A stretch of DNA of 36,012 nt from Akkermansia muciniphila (GTDB lineage Bacteria; Verrucomicrobiota; Verrucomicrobiia; Verrucomicrobiales; Akkermansiaceae), in assembly GCA_947624785.1 (NCBI GenBank), contig CANQLV010000018.1, positions 1 through 36,012 of the forward strand, read 5' to 3'. The translations under genes and the position numbers were made by a program. A model generated the notes under the pieces. It ran no database searches and was not told the origin of the DNA. It saw nothing but the letters and a program-made list of their open reading frames with translations. Of the stretch, positions 32,754 to 36,012 are shown one piece after another. Every line of letters starts with the position of its first letter. Position 1 is the stretch's first letter.

Positions 32754-33263
32754 TTACCAGCGTTCCGATACCAGCAGCGGGTCAGCCTCATCCGTATCCA
32801 GTTCCTCCAACAGGCAGGAAACCGTTTTAGCCTGACGGGGAAGAATGAGGTCCGGCCTGATATCCGAAAGAGGCTTCAAGACAAATTTTCTCAAATGAGC
32901 CCTGGGATGGGGGAGAATCAGGCGGGGCGGATCGTTGACCACCATGTCCCCCACGTAAATGATGTCCACGTCCGCCGTACGGGGTTCGCAGCGGATTCCG
33001 GAGCGGATGCGTCCCAGGGCGCGTTCTATGCCCTGGCAGTGCACCAGCAGCTCTTCCACCGTACCGGGCCACGTGAACTCCACCACGGCATTCAAATAAT
33101 CATCCGCGCCATGCGGGCATCCCTGCGGACTGGTGGCATACAGGGAGGATTGCAGGAAAGGATCGTCGGACAGGCTCATCTGCAGCAGATGGTCCCTGGC
33201 CTGAACCATCAGGCTGTTCTTGTCTCCCAGATTGGATCCGAGTGCGATGCCGGCTCTCTTCAT
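32754..33263 (-). CDS. folK: 2-amino-4-hydroxy-6-hydroxymethyldihydropteridine diphosphokinase
   Basis: Pyrophosphorylates the pterin in folate synthesis. From the ATG at 33263 (MKRAGIALGSNLGDK) it shows the family start GSNLGD, YATSPQG, YLNAVVEF, ELLVHCQGIERALGR, RTADVDIIYVGD with metal-binding Asp residues, and LPHPRAHLRKFVLKPL. 169 residues fits. The frame is open further upstream, but those codons lie inside the terminator stem after dapB, so 33263 is the supported start. Confidence 0.92.
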   Translation of the reverse strand: MKRAGIALGSNLGDKNSLMVQARDHLLQMSLSDDPFLQSSLYATSPQGCPHGADDYLNAVVEFTWPGTVEELLVHCQGIERALGRIRSGIRCEPRTADVDIIYVGDMVVNDPPRLILPHPRAHLRKFVLKPLSDIRPDLILPRQAKTVSCLLEELDTDEADPLLVSERW

Positions 33264-33267
33264 CAGC

Positions 33268-33314
33268 AAAAAAGGCATCATGGCCGTTCCGGGAAGGGAG
33301 GACGGCCATGATGC
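33268..33314 (-). terminator. terminator or attenuator between dapB and folK
   Basis: A perfect 13-bp stem (33275-33287 with 33302-33314) and six Ts on the minus strand. It starts 8 bp after the dapB stop and ends only 4 bp before the folK ATG. Confidence 0.8.
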
Positions 33315-33321
33315 GGAAAAA

Positions 33322-34062
33322 TTATAATTGGGAAAGGCCCAGAACGTCTTCCATGGTATACAATCCCGGGTCCCTGCCCTGGAGCCAGAGAGCGGCACGG
33401 ACTGCTCCGGAGGCAAATGTCATGCGGCTGGACGCCTTGTGGGTAAGCTCCAGACGTTCTCCGTCAGAGGCGAACACCACCGTATGGTCTCCTACTACAT
33501 CCCCACCGCGCAGGGAATGCATGCCTATTTCATTGGCGGGGCGGGGACCCACCAGACCTTCGCGGCCAAAAACCACGCTGTCTTCATAATTCCTGCCAAT
33601 AGCGCCGGACAGGATTTCCGCCAGAGTCCGGGCCGTGCCGGAAGGAGCGTCAATCTTGTGGCGGTGATGCATTTCCATCACCTCAATATCGCAGCTGCCG
33701 CCCAGGATCTGGGCCGCCTTGCGCGTCAACCAGAACAGGGCGTTTACCCCTGCGGAATAGTTGGACGCAAATACGATCGGGATGGATGCGGCTGCATCCA
33801 TAATCTCCTGCCGTTCCAGCTCCGTATGCCCTGTGGTGCCTATCACCAGGGGCTTGTTATTGGCTACGGCTTCCGCCAGCAGGGTGCTGGTGAAAGCATG
33901 ATGGGAAAAATCAATGACGATATCGCATTTGGCGAGGGCCGGATAAAGCTCCTGCCCCTGGTCGTACGTAGCGCCCACGCAGGTGTCCGGATTCTGCGTC
34001 ACCGCCTCCTGGACAGCCTGGCCCATGCGGCCCGAAATGCCTGTAACAAGAATGGAAATCAT
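33322..34062 (-). CDS. dapB: 4-hydroxy-tetrahydrodipicolinate reductase
   Basis: The second step after dapA in lysine and diaminopimelate synthesis, NAD(P)H-dependent. The N-terminal VTGISGRMGQAV nucleotide-binding loop, DFSHH, GTTGHTELE and ASNYSAGVNA precede the diagnostic EMHHRHKIDAPSGTA. C-terminal FASDGERLELTHKASSRMTFA and GAVRAALW fit. 246 residues is slightly short of the usual ~270. It starts 12 bp after dapA and is co-transcribed with it. Confidence 0.95.
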   Translation of the reverse strand: MISILVTGISGRMGQAVQEAVTQNPDTCVGATYDQGQELYPALAKCDIVIDFSHHAFTSTLLAEAVANNKPLVIGTTGHTELERQEIMDAAASIPIVFASNYSAGVNALFWLTRKAAQILGGSCDIEVMEMHHRHKIDAPSGTARTLAEILSGAIGRNYEDSVVFGREGLVGPRPANEIGMHSLRGGDVVGDHTVVFASDGERLELTHKASSRMTFASGAVRAALWLQGRDPGLYTMEDVLGLSQL

Positions 34063-34074
34063 ATAGTTAAGATA

Positions 34075-34956
34075 TCAAAGAACGTTGAAACGTTGAAGAA
34101 GCGCGGAAAGCTGCGCTTCCTTCTCTTCCGGCAAAGGAACCAGCGGAAGCCGCACGCCGGGCTGGATATCCCCCCTCAGCGCCAGCGCCGCCTTGATCGG
34201 AACAGGGTTGGAATCCAGTGTCATGAGACCCTTCATCAGGGGATAAAACGTTTTCTGGAGGGAAAGCATTTCCCCCATGTTCTGATCCAGGCCGGCTTTC
34301 ACGATGGAATTCATGATGCCGGGAACCAGATTGGACGTTACGGAAACCAGACCACTGGCGCCACAGGCCATAAAGGGAACCGTCAGGCCGTCATCACCGC
34401 ACAGGACGGTAAAATCTTCCGGAACCACCTGCATCAGCTGGTTCACGCGGTCCACGCTGCCGCCAGCCTCCTTCACGCAAATAATGTGGGGGCAATCCTT
34501 CGCCAGGCGTCCCACCGTCTCCACGCTGATTTCAATACCGCAACGGCCCGGGATGCTGTACAGCATGATCGGCAGGCGGGTGGCGTCCGCAATAGCCTTG
34601 AAATGGGCATAAACGCCATCCTGGGACGGCTTGTTGTAATAAGGGCATACCTGAAGCGTACCGTCCACGCCCATCTTCTCCGCCTCCTGGGTCATATGGA
34701 TGGCTTCCGCAGTGGAATTGGCCCCCGTACCTGCAACTACCTGAATGCGGCCTGCCGCGCTCTCCACGGCCAGTTCAATCACCCTCAAGTGTTCTTTTAC
34801 AGTCAAGGTGGGGGATTCTCCCGTAGTGCCGACGGCCACGATGCCGGCCACGCCGGCAGCCACCTGGGCTTCCACAAGCATTCTAAAAGCCTCTTCATCG
34901 ACCCGATTGCCGACAAACGGAGTCACAATTGCTGTATAAAGACCTTGAAACTTCAT
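34075..34956 (-). CDS. dapA: 4-hydroxy-tetrahydrodipicolinate synthase
   Basis: Condenses pyruvate with aspartate semialdehyde as the entry to lysine and diaminopimelate. TIM-barrel motifs are intact: GTTGESPTL (T44, T45), CPYYNKP (Y106/Y107), YSIPGRCG with Y133, and CVKEAGGS with Schiff-base K162. 293 residues is typical. It lies 73 bp downstream of the divergent SDR gene and heads the dapA-dapB pair. Confidence 0.95.
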   Translation of the reverse strand: MKFQGLYTAIVTPFVGNRVDEEAFRMLVEAQVAAGVAGIVAVGTTGESPTLTVKEHLRVIELAVESAAGRIQVVAGTGANSTAEAIHMTQEAEKMGVDGTLQVCPYYNKPSQDGVYAHFKAIADATRLPIMLYSIPGRCGIEISVETVGRLAKDCPHIICVKEAGGSVDRVNQLMQVVPEDFTVLCGDDGLTVPFMACGASGLVSVTSNLVPGIMNSIVKAGLDQNMGEMLSLQKTFYPLMKGLMTLDSNPVPIKAALALRGDIQPGVRLPLVPLPEEKEAQLSALLQRFNVL

Positions 34957-35029
34957 AACCTTACTTGGAAATATACTATATTAACAGACACTTTTTGTCA
35001 CGACAGAATACAGAAATATGGCACGCCTG

Positions 35030-35752
35030 TCAGGCATCCATGAACACCGTCCGGGAGCAGATGGAACAAAACTCCAGACAGGAGTTGAACAAGGAAAGGG
35101 ATGCTTCCGTCCGCATGCCGGGCCTCCAAGCGGCTTTTCTTCCATTGACAACGATGTATTCCCGGTGAATATGACGCCCTTCGCTCCCGCACAGAAACAA
35201 CGCCGCCGCACACGCGGAGGAAGCCAGCCCGGACTGGGAGACGTGCCGAAATACCGGACGGTGAATCACAACCTGGTTCATCTTGACGTCCTTTCTATTC
35301 AGGCTGTTCTCCAATCCTGCGGCATCTTCCTTCCACTGTTGTTCCCTCCATCCTCCCTTTCTTTCGGAACGGGAAACCATATTCACAACCATGCCTCCGG
35401 AAACAAAAGCATGTTCCAGCAGAATGGCCAGGCGGGTTCGTGCGGAACAATTCAGGCCCTGCACCTCAACCGAGGCATCCTCACAGTTGATCAAATAATC
35501 GACGCGTCCATACAGGGTATGCACCAGCCCTGCAAAGGAAGCCAGATCCGGAGCATGCCCCAGGCAGCCCGACATGCCAAAGTGATTGCCCCCTGGGAGG
35601 CAATCCACCACGCGGGAAGACTCTTCACCGGCCTCATGCAGCATGGCAACCACAGTTCCCCGGCAGGCAAACGCCTTGGCGGCCAAATATCCTATGTTGC
35701 CGGCGTTCCCCAGAATGACCGCAACGGGCTTCTGAATGATATGAGATTTCAT
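35030..35752 (-). CDS. divergent SDR-like Rossmann protein, 240 aa
   Basis: A Rossmann start AVILGNAGNIGYLAAKAFACRG matches the SDR GxxxGIG loop in altered form. The NNAG motif is INCEDA, and the usual SxxxxxxxxxYxxxK catalytic segment is not recognisable: no YxxxK lies after SGGMVVNMVSRSERKG. The C-terminus GRHIHREYIVVNGRKA keeps an SDR-like end. It may be a non-catalytic or re-purposed SDR; role unknown. It is followed by dapA. Confidence 0.7.
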   Translation of the reverse strand: MKSHIIQKPVAVILGNAGNIGYLAAKAFACRGTVVAMLHEAGEESSRVVDCLPGGNHFGMSGCLGHAPDLASFAGLVHTLYGRVDYLINCEDASVEVQGLNCSARTRLAILLEHAFVSGGMVVNMVSRSERKGGWREQQWKEDAAGLENSLNRKDVKMNQVVIHRPVFRHVSQSGLASSACAAALFLCGSEGRHIHREYIVVNGRKAAWRPGMRTEASLSLFNSCLEFCSICSRTVFMDA

Positions 35753-35799
35753 ATGCCGTCATTTTGATTGAAGAATAGGTGCCGTCAATAGCATGAACA

Positions 35800-35817
35800 T
35801 TCTTAAACCGTTAAGAA
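35800..35817. promoter_or_regulatory. palindrome, possible operator or hairpin
   Basis: TTCTTAA-ACCG-TTAAGAA, a perfect 7-bp inverted repeat, 48 bp from the SDR-like start on one side and 28 bp from the small ORF start on the other. Confidence 0.4.
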
Positions 35818-35844
35818 AGAAAGAGGAATAGTTAAGGAAATGTT

Positions 35845-35955
35845 ATGAGACAAAATAAACATAATGGACGTAATGGCCCAATGTCTATGTTTTCCATTAA
35901 GCCCCCAGAGACCAAAAAGATCACTAAGACCATTCAGTTGACTAAGCCGGAGTAG
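35845..35955 (+). CDS. possible small protein, 36 aa
   Basis: An ATG at 35845 preceded by TAAGGA with 6 nt spacing, one of the better ribosome binding sites in this window. It codes 36 residues beginning MRQNKHNGRNGPMSMFS and ending TIQLTKPE, basic and polar with no membrane segment. It stops at TAG 35953-35955, and a hairpin follows at 35991. A palindrome lies upstream. I know no family. It could be a real short protein or the chance reading of an RNA. Confidence 0.45.
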   Translation: MRQNKHNGRNGPMSMFSIKPPETKKITKTIQLTKPE

Positions 35956-35990
35956 AGGAAGAGAAGGAGATAACAAGAAAGGAACAAGCC

Positions 35991-36012
35991 CCGCCAGTTG
36001 AGGAACTGGCGG
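35991..36012 (+). terminator. hairpin at the window end
   Basis: CCGCCAGTT/AACTGGCGG with a GAGG loop; the bases beyond are outside the window, so the T run cannot be seen. Confidence 0.5.

Noticed and set aside
33328..35043. 571-codon plus-strand frame over dapB and dapA
   Set aside because: Antisense shadow of two certain metabolic genes.

Overview
The window looks like a chromosome segment from an Akkermansia-type verrucomicrobium. Evidence: a 51-residue basic protein that I recognise as the Chlamydiae/Verrucomicrobia-restricted small basic protein (16190-16345), moderately high GC, many genes without a clear Shine-Dalgarno site, and Gram-negative features (TatA, diaminopimelate-pathway lysine genes, a periplasmic-type M23 peptidase, a lipoprotein). 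Genus is inferred, not proven.

Layout. 1-305: three minus-strand tRNA genes (two identical Lys-CTT, one Thr-CGT). 500-10608: a hypothetical gene, a GH36-like glycosidase, an SDR, a lipoprotein, peptide deformylase, threonine dehydrogenase, an alpha-glucan-phosphorylase-like protein that lacks the PLP lysine, a potassium channel and an ArsC/Spx-type protein. 10780-20835 (all minus): an MBL/beta-CASP nuclease preceded by a candidate structured RNA, tatA, a Sel1-repeat protein, an RluB-type pseudouridine synthase with a long RREGGF-repeat tail, the small basic protein, trmD, prfB with its +1 frameshift site, a DtxR/MntR-like regulator, and rpsA with a strongly folded leader. 21138-22274: an exported nitroreductase-like protein and a GNAT acetyltransferase.

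22370-28917 is the accessory part. A tRNA-Pro(CGG) gene is followed by two tandem, tRNA-anchored mini-islands of 3190 and 3225 bp. Each is bounded by a 50-bp copy of the tRNA 3' part. Each has an identical 808-bp left end with an integrase N-terminal fragment and arm-like repeats, a two-gene minus-strand cargo operon, and a conserved 146-bp right end. The cargo is a ~544-residue protein with an HExxH motif and a short exported beta-rich protein; the cargo pairs are homologous but strongly diverged, whereas the left ends are identical. The displaced chromosomal tRNA terminator lies just beyond the third att copy.

29213-36012: a GYF/multi-TM protein, then a minus-strand metabolic cluster read dapA-dapB-folK-panB-TIM-barrel isomerase-M23 peptidase, preceded by a divergent SDR. 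The window closes with a possible 36-residue small protein with a good ribosome binding site and a terminator stem. dapA/dapB supply lysine and cell-wall diaminopimelate, folK and panB supply folate and pantothenate, and prfB, trmD, rpsA, def and the pseudouridine synthase serve translation.
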